Below, one piece after another: positions 50,335 through 61,104 of a stretch of 64,000 nucleotides of DNA (positions are counted from its first letter, which is position 1; each line of letters starts with the position of its first letter). Origin of the DNA: Whitmania pigra (taxonomy: Eukaryota > Annelida > Clitellata > Hirudinida > Haemopidae); contig JAJTWR010000228.1 in the NCBI GenBank assembly GCA_021613335.1, positions 1,287,001 to 1,351,000 on the forward strand, read 5' to 3'. The notes below the pieces were generated by a model that did no database searches, was not told the origin of the DNA, and worked only from the letters and a program-made list of their open reading frames with translations. The translations under genes were made by a program, and so were the position numbers.

Positions 50335-51708
50335 ATGTCCAAAACGGAAGACAGTCCACGTCGAAATTCCAAGAGAAAAAAACCGTATTGCAATTGGCTC
50401 ATCGAACATGCCTCAGCAGATTCCCTCGCTAATGAAACTGAAAATCTTTTGGGCGAATCAATTCCAGTTCAAAGTTCTTCATCAACAAATTCACTTCCTA
50501 CAACCAACGGAGGAGCAACAATCAAACTTGTTGAAGACCCAAGCACCGCTGGAGATGCAAACTCTTCAACCGTGACGCCTAATATCGTTAGCCAAGACCA
50601 CATTTTTCTGAGCAGGACCAAAATCTCGTCTGGTGCCAGTATTTCAGACACCAATGTCTTCTCGGAAGACTCAATTGAACTTAGCAAAAATGAAAAGTCT
50701 GCTGTGTGGGATGCAAGAACCTTGGATAGCATTGCCATCAAGAAACCATTTCCAGCAGCAGTTACAAAACCTCATGATGATCACCATAATGACTTGACAA
50801 GCACGATAAATGAAATAAGACTTCTCAGCGAGAAACCAGAACAACTGACTTCGACAACAAATCGCGGTTACAACAACCACTACTACTACAATCACCGCAG
50901 ATTCCCTGACAGTCACGTATTTGTCAGATGCCAGAGTCCAGGGATGGACTTTTTGTACAACAACTTCCACGTCAACGGTATGAAACATTTCATTCCAAAT
51001 CTTGCCGTTTTTGATTGGATGAGGTCCAATCCTGGTTATTTCCCGGGCCTGAGATACATAAAAAACTTCCACTTGGCCAGACAACTCGATCCAAAGATGT
51101 TTGCTTCTCTCGATGCTTCCTCGAAATTTGTCCGATTCATCAATCGTTTTCCGTCCGTCGATCCGTTTGCTGATTGGTTTCTCAAGCATCATCGCAACTT
51201 ACTCACCTCTCGCGGTGAGAGCCTGAAACTACTGCGCAATGGTTTCGACGTTACGTTCAGCAGCAACGATAAAACGCAAACCGCTGTCACCAACAACACC
51301 ATCAATCACGAGGGCATCGACAACGAACTCTTCAACCGTCAATTCCCAATCAAAATTCCAACCACCGGAAGGAATCAAGTGATTTCTGATGGTAAATCTT
51401 CAAACCAGTGCAAGTGCCAGTACTGCCACAAAACTTTCGGCAGGCCTTGGCTTCTCCAGGGTCACCTTCGAACGCATACGGGGGAAAAGCCTTTTCAGTG
51501 CCTGTTGTGCGGAAGAGCCTTCGCGGACAGATCAAACTTGAGGGCCCATGCCCAGACGCATAGTACCGTCAAGAAGTACAAGTGCAACACTTGCAATCGA
51601 ACATTTTCCAGATTATCGCTCCTTGCCAAGCATAAAGTCAGCTGTCCTGGAATGATGCGACCAGAAGTAGAACGATGGGGAAGTGAGGAATGGTCAAATA
51701 GGTGTTGA
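50335..51708 (+). CDS. Snail-family C2H2 zinc-finger protein with three fingers
   Basis: A single 457-residue exon. The first 355 residues are Ser/Asn-rich and match nothing I know. They are followed by three fingers that match the last three of Snail/Slug proteins. Finger 1 is residues 361-381 ([21 protein letters not shown]). After the TGEKP linker comes finger 2, 389-409 ([21 protein letters not shown]). Finger 3, 417-437, is of C2HC type ([21 protein letters not shown]). Snail proteins are nuclear repressors that bind E-box sequences through these fingers and control mesoderm and cell-motility programmes. The usual first one or two fingers and the N-terminal SNAG repressor motif (MPRSFLV-type start) are absent. 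ATG 50335 is the first start in frame. The missing introns suggest a retrocopy or a rapidly evolving paralogue. Confidence 0.82.
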   Translation: MSKTEDSPRRNSKRKKPYCNWLIEHASADSLANETENLLGESIPVQSSSSTNSLPTTNGGATIKLVEDPSTAGDANSSTVTPNIVSQDHIFLSRTKISSGASISDTNVFSEDSIELSKNEKSAVWDARTLDSIAIKKPFPAAVTKPHDDHHNDLTSTINEIRLLSEKPEQLTSTTNRGYNNHYYYNHRRFPDSHVFVRCQSPGMDFLYNNFHVNGMKHFIPNLAVFDWMRSNPGYFPGLRYIKNFHLARQLDPKMFASLDASSKFVRFINRFPSVDPFADWFLKHHRNLLTSRGESLKLLRNGFDVTFSSNDKTQTAVTNNTINHEGIDNELFNRQFPIKIPTTGRNQVISDGKSSNQCKCQYCHKTFGRPWLLQGHLRTHTGEKPFQCLLCGRAFADRSNLRAHAQTHSTVKKYKCNTCNRTFSRLSLLAKHKVSCPGMMRPEVERWGSEEWSNRC

Positions 51709-52043
51709 AGATCTTAAGGAAATTAATGATTAACTTTTTAGTCGAGCGTTGAAAACAAAACTGAAAACAGCAAATTGAATCCTTTAACCCATAGTGACTG
51801 AATAACATTTATATTTTATCTCAGTTAAAATTGTTTACAAATTTCTTCACCAAACATGTTTTCATCTCGTTTTGAGCACGTCTAAAACACAAGCAATAAA
51901 TCGAATGTCTTGTTTAAATCTTGTTTGCTAGATCGAAACGCATTTAATGAAAAACATAAAAACAAAATAATCGTTTAATTTTCAAGTGGCGAAAAAATCC
52001 ATTCGTATTTAAATAAATTAAGTGTGAAATTGTCCTCAATTTT
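51709..52043. other. 335-bp gap between convergent genes
   Basis: AT-rich DNA between the 3' ends of the Snail-like gene and the first HECT gene. Nothing recognised. Confidence 0.5.
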
Positions 52044-54044
52044 TCAAGCGATTTCAAACCAGTCAGCACCTTCTCGAAATACTCGCAACAACTTCTTTTT
52101 CAAAACCTCCTGATTGGTGTACTTTGGGAGAATCAGCAAATGCGCGCAAGTCATAGCCATGGGCAGATATCTGTTGGGGTTGCCGTCGGTTAAGAAAGTA
52201 TCGATGGTCAACCTGGGTTTTAAAGAGTATAAGCCCCCTACTGGTAGATTTGGTGAGCCAGTAACAAACTTTAAGAATTGTTTTTTTTCATCCAAAGAAA
52301 ACGTTAGTAGAGTTTGAAATAAATACTTGATGACTGGTGATTCAAAAGTGAGACCTTTGCTCAGCACACAATATTGCCTGAGTTCCTCGATTGTCCACGG
52401 CTCCACGTCGATGCCGCATAACATTTCCTCTAAATCTTCTGGAAGAATACTTACAAAATATTCGTCATTTAATATCGACGTATATCCAGAGCGTATGCAC
52501 TCTATCTTTTCCTGTGGGCCTTTGTACAACAGCCACCAGATGATTAATTGAAGGTATTCTTCGATGTTGTCACCATTAAGAAGCTTTTCAGCTCCACCTT
52601 CAACCATTTCGATGTCATGGAATCCAGGAACGGTAAAATGTATACATAGGTCTTCAAATGGACACCCGTCATACTCTAACTTGGAAAGAGCATCTTTTTG
52701 CTGTTCTGATGTTAGCGATATGTCATTCTTGATCTGTTCTGCTTCTTTATTTAATGTCACCAATGTATCAACAAATTTAACCAGAGAAGGCATCACATCT
52801 TTAAGGTCGTTTAGATTTAAGCGTTGTGCCTTATTGTCATCTTCGATCATGTATTTATACAAAGCGCTACTGAAATTTAAATCCATCAGCATGTCGTCCA
52901 TCAGAGCTTTGGCCATCAACTTTCCAGTTGCGATTAAAATGTTTCTTGACTTCTCATCTAGTCGCAGACAAGGAGATGGAAACAATCCACAGGGGGAATT
53001 AACGTAATTGATTCCATCAGACGACAACTCTGGGCTACCAATCCAAAGATTCAGATCATACCTCTTAATGTCTTTGGACAACTTTGTGTAAAATTCTCTT
53101 GTCGGACCGTGGCCTTCCCCTTTTTCGTTTTTGAATGAAAAAAACCAATAGGGAATTGTACTTTCGGTTAAAATGACATCCTTGGCGATTTCCAAAGTAT
53201 CACTTCGTGAAACAGTGAATTTGATTCTGTCGTATGGCTTTCGCACGACATTTTCGAGGTAAATATTAACAGTGTTATCATAATATATTTCCTGTCTTAT
53301 ATCCGCCTTAAACAAAAACGGATAATATCCTTGTAATTCCTCATTCCATAAATATTTGGCCATTTCATCGTAACCAATATGTAACCTTTCAAAAACAGAA
53401 TTCGAAACAATCTGTCGCTTCGTGAGATTGCCAAACAGTGTTCCCCAGTGTTTGTTGACTCCAAACATGATGGACACCATCCTGATTGCTTGTGTGAGGT
53501 GAAAAGCATAGAGCTTTCCAGCGCAAAGAGAAGGTCCGATCAAACTGTGAAGAGCTGGCCAATAGTTTGTCCCCAAATTAACTTGCTTATGAGATTCGGG
53601 AGGAATGAAATAACATGAATCACTGCACAAGTCGTGATCAAAGGGCCGAGCTTCATTTCTTGGTCTGAGCTTGTCAATGCATCGTATGAAGTAACAGACT
53701 ACTGCCTCAAAGGATTTGCTCATCTCGTGAGTAACTATGGAACCAACTCCCTTTTCATCTGTGGGAATGCCAAGAACGGCCCTCACAAAAGTTTGTAATC
53801 GTGATATCCTTTGCATGTAATCCTTGTCTGAAAAGTCATCTTCATACTGTAGAGGTGGTAAAATGTACCTCACCAGAATTTCTACTACCTTGCCATTGAT
53901 GTCCAGGTATCCTGTGGGAATATTCATATAATCGACTAGTGTCTTCATAGATTCATATTCTTCATTCTGTGCTAAATGGATTTGGGCAGTTTGTAAGACT
54001 ATCTCGAGATAGCGATCGCTTTTCATGGTTTTAAAATTATTCAT
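52044..54044 (-). CDS. TRIP12-like HECT E3 ubiquitin ligase, intronless copy A
   Basis: A 666-residue single-exon ORF, start ATG 54044. The last ~390 residues form a complete HECT domain: N-lobe GEGHGPTREFYTKLSKDI, NYVNSPCGLFPSPC, GKLMAKALMDD and DLCIHFTVPGF; C-lobe VTGSPNLPVGGL and the catalytic Cys633 in TCAHLLILPKY. The acidic/hydrophobic end FEIA is in place of the usual TRIP12-type FHLS. HECT enzymes take ubiquitin from an E2 onto this cysteine and pass it to substrates. The LPVGGLxSL, (T)C-x-x-x-L-x-L-P-x-Y pattern and the end of the chain are closest to TRIP12/UFD4 enzymes. The ARM-repeat and WWE domains of TRIP12 are missing; the N-terminal ~280 residues are not recognised but are shared with copy B. 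All key motifs are intact, so it is probably active. Confidence 0.85.
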   Translation of the reverse strand: MNNFKTMKSDRYLEIVLQTAQIHLAQNEEYESMKTLVDYMNIPTGYLDINGKVVEILVRYILPPLQYEDDFSDKDYMQRISRLQTFVRAVLGIPTDEKGVGSIVTHEMSKSFEAVVCYFIRCIDKLRPRNEARPFDHDLCSDSCYFIPPESHKQVNLGTNYWPALHSLIGPSLCAGKLYAFHLTQAIRMVSIMFGVNKHWGTLFGNLTKRQIVSNSVFERLHIGYDEMAKYLWNEELQGYYPFLFKADIRQEIYYDNTVNIYLENVVRKPYDRIKFTVSRSDTLEIAKDVILTESTIPYWFFSFKNEKGEGHGPTREFYTKLSKDIKRYDLNLWIGSPELSSDGINYVNSPCGLFPSPCLRLDEKSRNILIATGKLMAKALMDDMLMDLNFSSALYKYMIEDDNKAQRLNLNDLKDVMPSLVKFVDTLVTLNKEAEQIKNDISLTSEQQKDALSKLEYDGCPFEDLCIHFTVPGFHDIEMVEGGAEKLLNGDNIEEYLQLIIWWLLYKGPQEKIECIRSGYTSILNDEYFVSILPEDLEEMLCGIDVEPWTIEELRQYCVLSKGLTFESPVIKYLFQTLLTFSLDEKKQFLKFVTGSPNLPVGGLYSLKPRLTIDTFLTDGNPNRYLPMAMTCAHLLILPKYTNQEVLKKKLLRVFREGADWFEIA

Positions 54045-54767
54045 CGGTGGATGGCAGCCTCGTTTTTTGGGTTTCCAGATTATTTCTTCTTATGCTCAAT
54101 AGTCTTAATGCTTATCCACTTAAATATTTATTGTAAACAAAATTCCAAATATGTTATAAAGATGTTATAAAATTATGGGATTTTATTGTATGATTGTATC
54201 AATCGTTTTCCTCATTTATTTTCTAAAATAAATATTATATAATATCTCATTTTTGAAAATATTTTACAAATCAATTTAGATTTTTGATAAAAGCCATTTA
54301 TTTTTTCTTACCATTTAAAATTAAGAAATTACCAATTCAAGCTTACATGTTATCAAGTTTTTATCATATTAATAAAAGATTCAGTCATAATTTTAAATAA
54401 CTTAATAAGGCCTACATAATAACTGTACATGCAAATAAATTTACCAATACATGCACATTTAAAGCATTATCAACCAATAGCATGAATTGAATAATTGAAC
54501 AATTAAAATGTTAATGATACATTAGCCTTCCTTCGACTCACATACATGAAGGCAGCCTTAGGTAAATTTAAGTAAATTCCGTAGCACAGTTAAACAAAGA
54601 AATGCTTTAAATTACTTTTTGTGGCAATAATGCTTAACGTTAGTTCGTATTGGACTTGAGATACATACAAAATCAAAACAAATTTTAATTGAACTTTTAC
54701 TTTATTTAGAATAAAATAAAAATTTAAAATTAAATATTATTAAATAAAAAATCGGCCAAAACGTTTT
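54045..54767. other. AT-rich spacer between HECT copies
   Basis: No reading frame of note. It includes the region just upstream of HECT copy A, where a promoter for that gene would be expected. Confidence 0.45.
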
Positions 54768-56251
54768 TCAAACCATTCCAAAATAGTCGGAAGCTACACT
54801 CAGTACTTGCAACAGTTTCCATTTCAGTGCCTTTTTACTGGTATACATGGGAATAATGAGGGTATTTGTACAAGTCGTTGCTTTTGGTAGATACTTGTTA
54901 GGATGGTCCACAGTTTTAAAGGTGTCAATTGCTAACCTCGGTTTTAAAGAGATCAATCCTCCAACAGGTAAGTTCAGCGAGCCAGTAATGAATTTTAAGA
55001 ATAGCTTCTGTTCTTTGATGGAAAAGGACTAAAGAACTTCAAATAGATAATTACTGATAGCACTTTCTAGTCTCAGATGCTTGCCAAAGACAACAAATTG
55101 CATGAGGTCTCCTACCGTCCATTTACCAACTTCTTTGCCACAGCATACTTTCCAGATCCTCGGGTAAGATGTTGGCTAAGTAATCTTTTGGCAACACCGA
55201 TATGAATCCTTCTTGCAGGCATTCTAATTTTTCCTGTGGACCTTTGTAGAGAGACCACCATATCAGCAAAACAAGATATCCTAAAATGTTGCTTGCAGAA
55301 ATATATGTATTAGCTCCTCCTTTGAACATTTCGATATCAGGGAATCTAGGAACAGTAAAATTTATACAAAGATTTTCAAAGGAACATCCGTCATACTTTA
55401 AGTCAGACAAGGCGTGTTGCTGTTCTTCGGATGTTAGAGTAGTATCGTTCTTAATCCTTAAAACCTCCTTCATAATTTCCACAATCTATCGACATGATTA
55501 GCCAACGATGGCGTAACATATTTCAGATCGCTCAAGTTAAAGTCCGTAGCTCCTCCTATAAGATATTTATACAAAAGATGGCTAAAATTTATATTCATTA
55601 ATCTTCCATCCAAAAGAGCTTTTGCCATTAAAATTTCTGTTGTTTTCAAAATATTTTTCGACTTTATATCCATGGCGATGGAAAAAGCCCACATGTATAA
55701 TTAACGTAATTGAAACCATCTGATGATAGCTGAGATTCACCGATCCAAAGATTCAAGTCATATCTTTGAATGTCCTTGGAAAATTTTGTATAAAAATCAT
55801 TTGTATGACCGGTCCATGTTCCTGCTTCATTGCCAAACTTAAAAAACCAATATGAATTTGTGTCTTCGGTTGAAAAAACTTTTCCAACAATTTCCAAAGT
55901 GTCACTTCTTGAAACTGTGAAAGTGATTTTATCAATTAGCTATCGTCGTAGATGATAAAGTTTTAAAACGTTAGAATTACAAGACTCTTGTCGCAATTCA
56001 GTTTTAAACAAAAACGGGTAACATTGGAATAACGTCTTAGTCCATGGAACCTTTTATATATCCTGGATGCTGATGCCTGTTATTTGAAAGGCAGAATTTG
56101 GAACTATTTGTCGGCTCGTGAGAATGTCAAACAAACTTCCCCACTGTTGATTGACTATATATAAGATGGATATTATCCTTATTGATTGTACATGATTGGT
56201 CGTACATTTATAATTTTTACATTGGTCGATAACATTTATAATTTTATTCAT
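54768..56251 (-). pseudogene. broken HECT ligase copy
   Basis: Minus-strand pieces, in protein order 56251-56054, 55935-55664, 55694-55470, 55482-55123 and 54956-54768, match successive parts of the neighbouring HECT genes: RIISILYIVNQQWGSLFD, YTKFSKDIQRYDLNLWIG, NYVNYTCGLFPSP, LINFTVPxFPDIEM-type, LPEDLESMLW and TTCTNTLIIPMY. The frame changes at least four times and the N-terminal ~170 residues are not recognisable. The catalytic cysteine codon survives. The copy is clearly non-functional as a full ligase. Confidence 0.85.
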
Positions 56252-57035
56252 TGTTAATTACAAATGAGTAAAGTATCTTTATAAGGTGTACAGTAATTTT
56301 GAGTAATTTCGGCCCTTTGTAACTCCCAACTTATCTTCCAAATAACAATTATGTTGCTTCAGTACAAGCGTAGTCGTCAGTGGAGAACCAGTTTCTTCAA
56401 GGAATAATAAAAGCACCAGTATATTCGTTTGATACTTCATACAAATACCCTGTCTAGAAGTTTAAGCTACTGTCACATAGAGCTAGTAAAAATTAGCATA
56501 ACATAATATTAATTTGTAGCGGTTTAAGGAGACTAATGTCTGTAAATAAACCTATCCTACTTTCTTAATCAATATCCAAATTTCGGAAGTCGTATTTTAA
56601 AAACTTCATACTTTTTTATTTCAGCGCAAGGGATGCGGACACGGTAGGTAAATATAAGATATGCTTGAGTAAATTTGGTTATTAGAAATAAAAAGAACGG
56701 TTATTACATAGATCCAGGTCTTTTTAACCACTATAAATAATTGTTATGTTATGTTATGAATCTGAATATATTGTTTTTTTGTAAAGCTTATAACAAAGAT
56801 TAATTACTCTGGTGATGAAGTAATTATTATGTGGTATACATCTTCAAGTGAAATTCCATACTTGTATGCAATATTCCAGATGGGATATCAACATTGCTTT
56901 GTAATTAAAAAGGTTACCTTTCACAGTAATTAAAACCAAATCAAGGCAACCTAACAAAATACTGAAACAATCAACTAAAACTTTTAATTAAAAAACTTGT
57001 TTTTTTTTAAAATAATTAGTAGTTACAACCCTTTG
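56252..57035. other. AT-rich spacer between HECT copies
   Basis: No conserved frame seen. The N-terminal part of the broken HECT copy may once have occupied the upstream part of this spacer, but I cannot recognise it. Confidence 0.4.
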
Positions 57036-59030
57036 TTATAAAATATGAAATGATTCATTAGCTTCACGCATAACCATCATCAGTTTTTTTCTCAAAATGT
57101 CCCTGTTTGTATAGCTGGGAATATAAAGCTTATTAAAACATGTACTAATCATTGGTAGATAAGCGTTTGGGTTTTTATCATTTCCCCAATTTGTGAAAGG
57201 TTCAATAGTCAACTTTGGTGTTAAGCCTTTCAAGCCACCCACTGGAAGATTTTGAGAACCCGTGACCAATTTTACGAATTTTTTCTGCTCCTCATAATTA
57301 AAGGACAAAAGAATTTCAAATAAATTTTTTACGACTGGACATTTTAAAGTCAGACCTGTTGACAATACGCATTCATTACTAAGTTCTTCAATTGTCCATG
57401 GTTCTATCTTAACTCCATTCAACATATTATCTATATCCTCCGGAAGAAGGCTGACAAGATACTCCTCATCCAATACCGATGTATAACCAGCTCTAATGCA
57501 CTCCAGTTTTTCCTGAGGACCCTTATACAGCAACCACCAGACGAGCAATTGAAGATATTCTTCAATGTTATCGACGGTAAGATATAATTCAGATCCTCCT
57601 TCCACCATCTCTAAGTCAGGGAATCCAGGAACAGTGAAATTGATGCAAAGGTCTTCAAATGCACAACCATCACACTTTAAATTGGTTATTGCTTCCCGCT
57701 GCTGTTCGGGTTTTAATCTCCAGTTGTTCTTAATTGTCGATACATCATTCATAACTTTCAGCAAGTCATCAACAAACTTAACTAACGATGGCATGACGTC
57801 TTTAAGATCGTTCAAATTCAGACATTGCGCCATATTACTACCTTCGACCATGTATTTACATAAAGCATGACTAAAGTTCAAATCCATTAACACGTTATCC
57901 ATCACTGCCTTAGCCATTAACTTTCCAGTTGCAGTCAAAATATTTTTGGAACGTTCATCCAGCTGGGCACATGGAGATGGAAATAGTCCACAAGGGGAAT
58001 TAACATAATTGATTCCATCTGACATCTCAGGGTTGCCGATCCAAAGATTCAAGTCATACTTTTTAATTGCCTCTGAAAATTTGGAGTAAAATTCTTTCGT
58101 CGGGCCTTTTCCTAATCCCTTTTCTTGTTTAAAAGAAAAGTACCAAAAAGTACTAACATTTGTAGTCGATAGGATTTTCTCAACAACTTTTAAAATTTCA
58201 CTTCTTGAAACTCTGAATAAAGTTATGTCAATATTTTCCAGATCAGCATTACTTAATACTATACTTTTGGTAACATCACGATATATGTCCTGCCGAGTTT
58301 CTGGTTTAAACAAAAACGGATAATATCCTTCGAATTCCTCGTTCCACGTGTGTTTATAAAACACTTTCTTACTAAAATTGAACATTTCAAAAGCGGAATT
58401 AGGTACAATTTTTTGCTTGGTCAAACTTCCAAATAATGTTCCCCAGTGATTGTTAACTCCGTACATGATTGATATCAACCTGATTGATTGTGTGAGACGA
58501 AATGCGTACAGTCTACCCGCGCATTGAGAGGACCCTATCAGCTTGTGCAATGCAGGCCAGTAGTTTAGGCCCGATTGCACTTGCTTGTATGATTCAGGTG
58601 GAATGAAGTAATTGAAATCATCGCCCAAATCATGGTCAAAGGGTATATTTACAAGCACTGGACGAAGGTTGTCTATGCAAAGACCCACATATCGAACTAC
58701 TTTTGCAAAAGAGTCACTCATTTCATTTGTAATTGAAACACGGTCTTCATCTTTTGGAATGCCAAGAACTGCTCTCACGAAAGTTCTTAGACGTTTCATT
58801 CTGTCCATGTAATCCTCGTCGGAGAAGTCTTCTTCATAACGCAGAATTGGTAAAATGTACGTCACAAGAAATTCAATGATTTCTGTATTCATGTCCTCGA
58901 ACCATCCTTTGAAACTGCTCATATATTCAACTAGTGTCCTTATCGAATCGTTTTCCTTGTTTTGTTCCATTTGCATTTTGGCATTTTGTAAGGCTGCTTG
59001 TCCTCTCTTATAGCATAAAGATTTTCCCAT
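57036..59030 (-). CDS. TRIP12-like HECT E3 ubiquitin ligase, intronless copy B
   Basis: A 664-residue single-exon paralogue of the gene at 52044-54044, same strand, start ATG 59030. The two align throughout: the unrecognised N-terminal part shares TFVRAVLGIP, FDHDLxxDxxYFIPPES, NYWPALHxLIG, AGxLYAFxLTQ and HWGTLFGxLTK. The HECT N-lobe has GLGKGPTKEFYSKFSEAI, NYVNSPCGLFPSPC and GKLMAKAVMD. The C-lobe has GSQNLPVGGL and the catalytic Cys631 in TCFNKLYIPSY, ending SFHIL, very close to the TRIP12-type ending. Intact and probably functional. The N-terminal residues differ most between copies, so the start is less certain than the rest. Confidence 0.85.
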   Translation of the reverse strand: MGKSLCYKRGQAALQNAKMQMEQNKENDSIRTLVEYMSSFKGWFEDMNTEIIEFLVTYILPILRYEEDFSDEDYMDRMKRLRTFVRAVLGIPKDEDRVSITNEMSDSFAKVVRYVGLCIDNLRPVLVNIPFDHDLGDDFNYFIPPESYKQVQSGLNYWPALHKLIGSSQCAGRLYAFRLTQSIRLISIMYGVNNHWGTLFGSLTKQKIVPNSAFEMFNFSKKVFYKHTWNEEFEGYYPFLFKPETRQDIYRDVTKSIVLSNADLENIDITLFRVSRSEILKVVEKILSTTNVSTFWYFSFKQEKGLGKGPTKEFYSKFSEAIKKYDLNLWIGNPEMSDGINYVNSPCGLFPSPCAQLDERSKNILTATGKLMAKAVMDNVLMDLNFSHALCKYMVEGSNMAQCLNLNDLKDVMPSLVKFVDDLLKVMNDVSTIKNNWRLKPEQQREAITNLKCDGCAFEDLCINFTVPGFPDLEMVEGGSELYLTVDNIEEYLQLLVWWLLYKGPQEKLECIRAGYTSVLDEEYLVSLLPEDIDNMLNGVKIEPWTIEELSNECVLSTGLTLKCPVVKNLFEILLSFNYEEQKKFVKLVTGSQNLPVGGLKGLTPKLTIEPFTNWGNDKNPNAYLPMISTCFNKLYIPSYTNRDILRKKLMMVMREANESFHIL

Positions 59031-59484
59031 GGAACTTATGGTTTCCAGAAATTTTGATTATATCTTACGGTTCTTTGTATGTTTCAATTAATTGATTTTG
59101 CTTAGGTCGTATTCGGATTTCTAAATAAAAGATTTTAAATAGCATTTAATAAATAATTATATATTTATATATTCGTTTTTAAAATTTTATTGCCATGAAT
59201 ATGTTTTCTAATATTAATATTTAGTTAATTTTTATTGGTTAATTATTTTAACAAATTTTTAGGTTACGCGTTATTTTGCCATTAATACTTACTGTTTCTT
59301 TAACTACAACTTGGACTTTTTGATGTGTGTCCATCCCTTAGCCTATATTGAAAGGATTTCTCATTTCCTCATAATAACAATCAACCGATTCATCTAATTA
59401 TTTCATGAAATATGGACAATATAATCATTTCCTTTGTTAGTTGTTTTTGAGGCAATTAAGCATTTATTTAATATATAATTGACG

Positions 59485-60060
59485 GGGCCAAACCATTGGC
59501 CGAGAGACGCGGTGTTGTCGGGAGAAATGGGCCGACCGCGGACTCGCGAAGCAACATGAACTGCGGTCCAAACCGCGGCTTCGAAAAGGCCCGCGGTCGA
59601 GTCCCGAACATTTCTATCTCCGGCTGCCGCTACAAAGAAATTATAAGGCCCAGTTTGCATATATTAAGGCGGTGTGAAGAAGCTACTGAGAGCTTGCATG
59701 ACCGCTGTAGGCAAACTGGGGTGGAGGCGATCGACATAACAAGGCCAATGAGAGCCCCGCATAGTCGAAGTTTGCAGGCGACAAACAGACAGCATGCGAC
59801 ATGAAGGAGCCATTGAGAGCTTTCGCAGTCGCTCCAGTCCAGGCAGCAGTGACCGGCATAACAAGGCCAACGAGTGCCTCTCAAAGCCGGCGGTAAGAGT
59901 TGGGTCCAGCAAGACCAAACCGACAGGGACATCCGGCTGATCACCGGATGCGGCCCGCCCCCCGAAAACGTAAGGAGACTCAAAGGGCCGAAACGTTTGA
60001 AGACGGGGGAAACTCCTCTGAGGATCCCTGTCGGAGCTCCAAGGCGGAGTATTTAGTAAT
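59485..60060 (+). mobile_element. GC-rich tRNA-like repetitive element
   Basis: A sharply bounded GC-rich island in AT-rich DNA. Near 59497 TTGGCCGAGAGACG resembles a tRNA Ser/Leu-type A box, and near 59595 CGGTCGAGTCCCG resembles a B box, a spacing like a class II tRNA. The downstream part contains two divergent copies of a ~120-bp unit; CATAACAAGGCCAATGAGAG (about 59737) recurs as CATAACAAGGCCAACGAGTG (about 59858), and each is preceded by a TTGAGAGCTT/CTGAGAGCTT motif. This is probably a SINE with a duplicated body. Its tail is not like the other two SINEs. Family unknown. Confidence 0.5.
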
Positions 60061-60151
60061 TAGTAACTAATATTATTATGGTCATTTGAGGATGCCGCGA
60101 CTCCTTGAGTAGCTGTAAATATTTATCTGCTGTTCACAGGAACGCTCCTTG

Positions 60152-61006
60152 AGGGGGGGGGGGGCAAGGGGGGCAGGCTGCCCCCCACTTGGAACAGACT
60201 GAAATAAGTTGGGAAAATTAGGATTCAAAATTTAAATGCATATTATAATAATTCCTACAAGGTTTAGGATTTAAAGTTACAACAAATATTTAAAATGAAA
60301 TAATGTCAGCAGACGCAGACTCCCATCTCTCTTGGTTTTAAATTAAATTCGCCTTTGGTTAGATATTTCGTTGTCTTGGTGATTTTGTTTACTTTCATAA
60401 TTTGTTGACGGTTATTTGAAAGTTTGAGTTTTTGATACGTGTTATAATAAGCGCTTAATTTGTAGTATTAACAGTTTAATAAGTCTAATCAACAAATTGT
60501 TATTACAATTCCGCACTAATTATCAGTAAATAGTATATCTTATGGCTCGTTATAATCCTTGTTTAAAAGGATGGTTTGATAATGTTAAGCTGAGACCTTA
60601 TCATGTTTCATATCTGAGGCGTAGATCGGAAAACGTTGTTTAATTAATTGTGAAAACGCTCAAAAGTAAAATCATTAAACAATTTTCTGACAATCAGTTC
60701 TACACTGTGACGGCGGATCCAACACCAGGTAGTTCGAGGAAAGACATGTTGACTATTGTAATCCGTTTCGTCAATCAGGAAGGAATTGCAAATGAAAGAC
60801 TCTTGCAAATAACCGAAATAACTGACAAGACTGGCGCTGGAATAGGAAAGAGTATAGTCAGTTGCTTGCAACGCAATGCCGTTGATACTGACAATCTTTC
60901 TGTACAATCGTATGATTTTGCTGCTTCAATGTCGGGAGAGTTTAAAGGAGCTCAACAGAAAGTATCTGAGTTGATTGGCCATTTTACAAGCGGATACAAG
61001 CACTAG
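60152..61006 (+). pseudogene. ZMYM1-like / hAT-type transposase fragment
   Basis: After a G-rich/C-rich stretch (60152-60190), a frame beginning at about 60650 reads FYTVTADPTPGSSRKDMLTI, VIRFVNQEG, EITDKTGAGIGKSIV, and SYDFAASMSGEFKGAQQKV. These match the central region of ZMYM1-like and 52-kDa-repressor-like proteins that descend from hAT transposases (DxxTD-type catalytic start, and the QSYDxxxxMSGxxxGxQ block). An earlier in-style piece (RYNPCLKGWFDNVKLRPYHV, about 60544-60600) may belong to it. The fragment stops at 61006 where the LINE begins, so the transposase is truncated. Confidence 0.6.
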
Positions 61007-61104
61007 TGAAGATTTTCTTACTACTAGTGAAGAAGTTGTATTTTTGTGTAAAAGATAGATTTTGTTTAATATTTGGGAGACATTGCACACATAAGCTTTC
61101 CATA

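Noticed and set aside
52114..53007. Plus-strand frames opposite HECT copy A
   Set aside because: Shadows of the antisense HECT coding sequence.
59403..59983. Several frames of 60-117 residues on both strands in the GC-rich block
   Set aside because: High GC lowers stop frequency; the sequence is better explained as a non-coding repeat.
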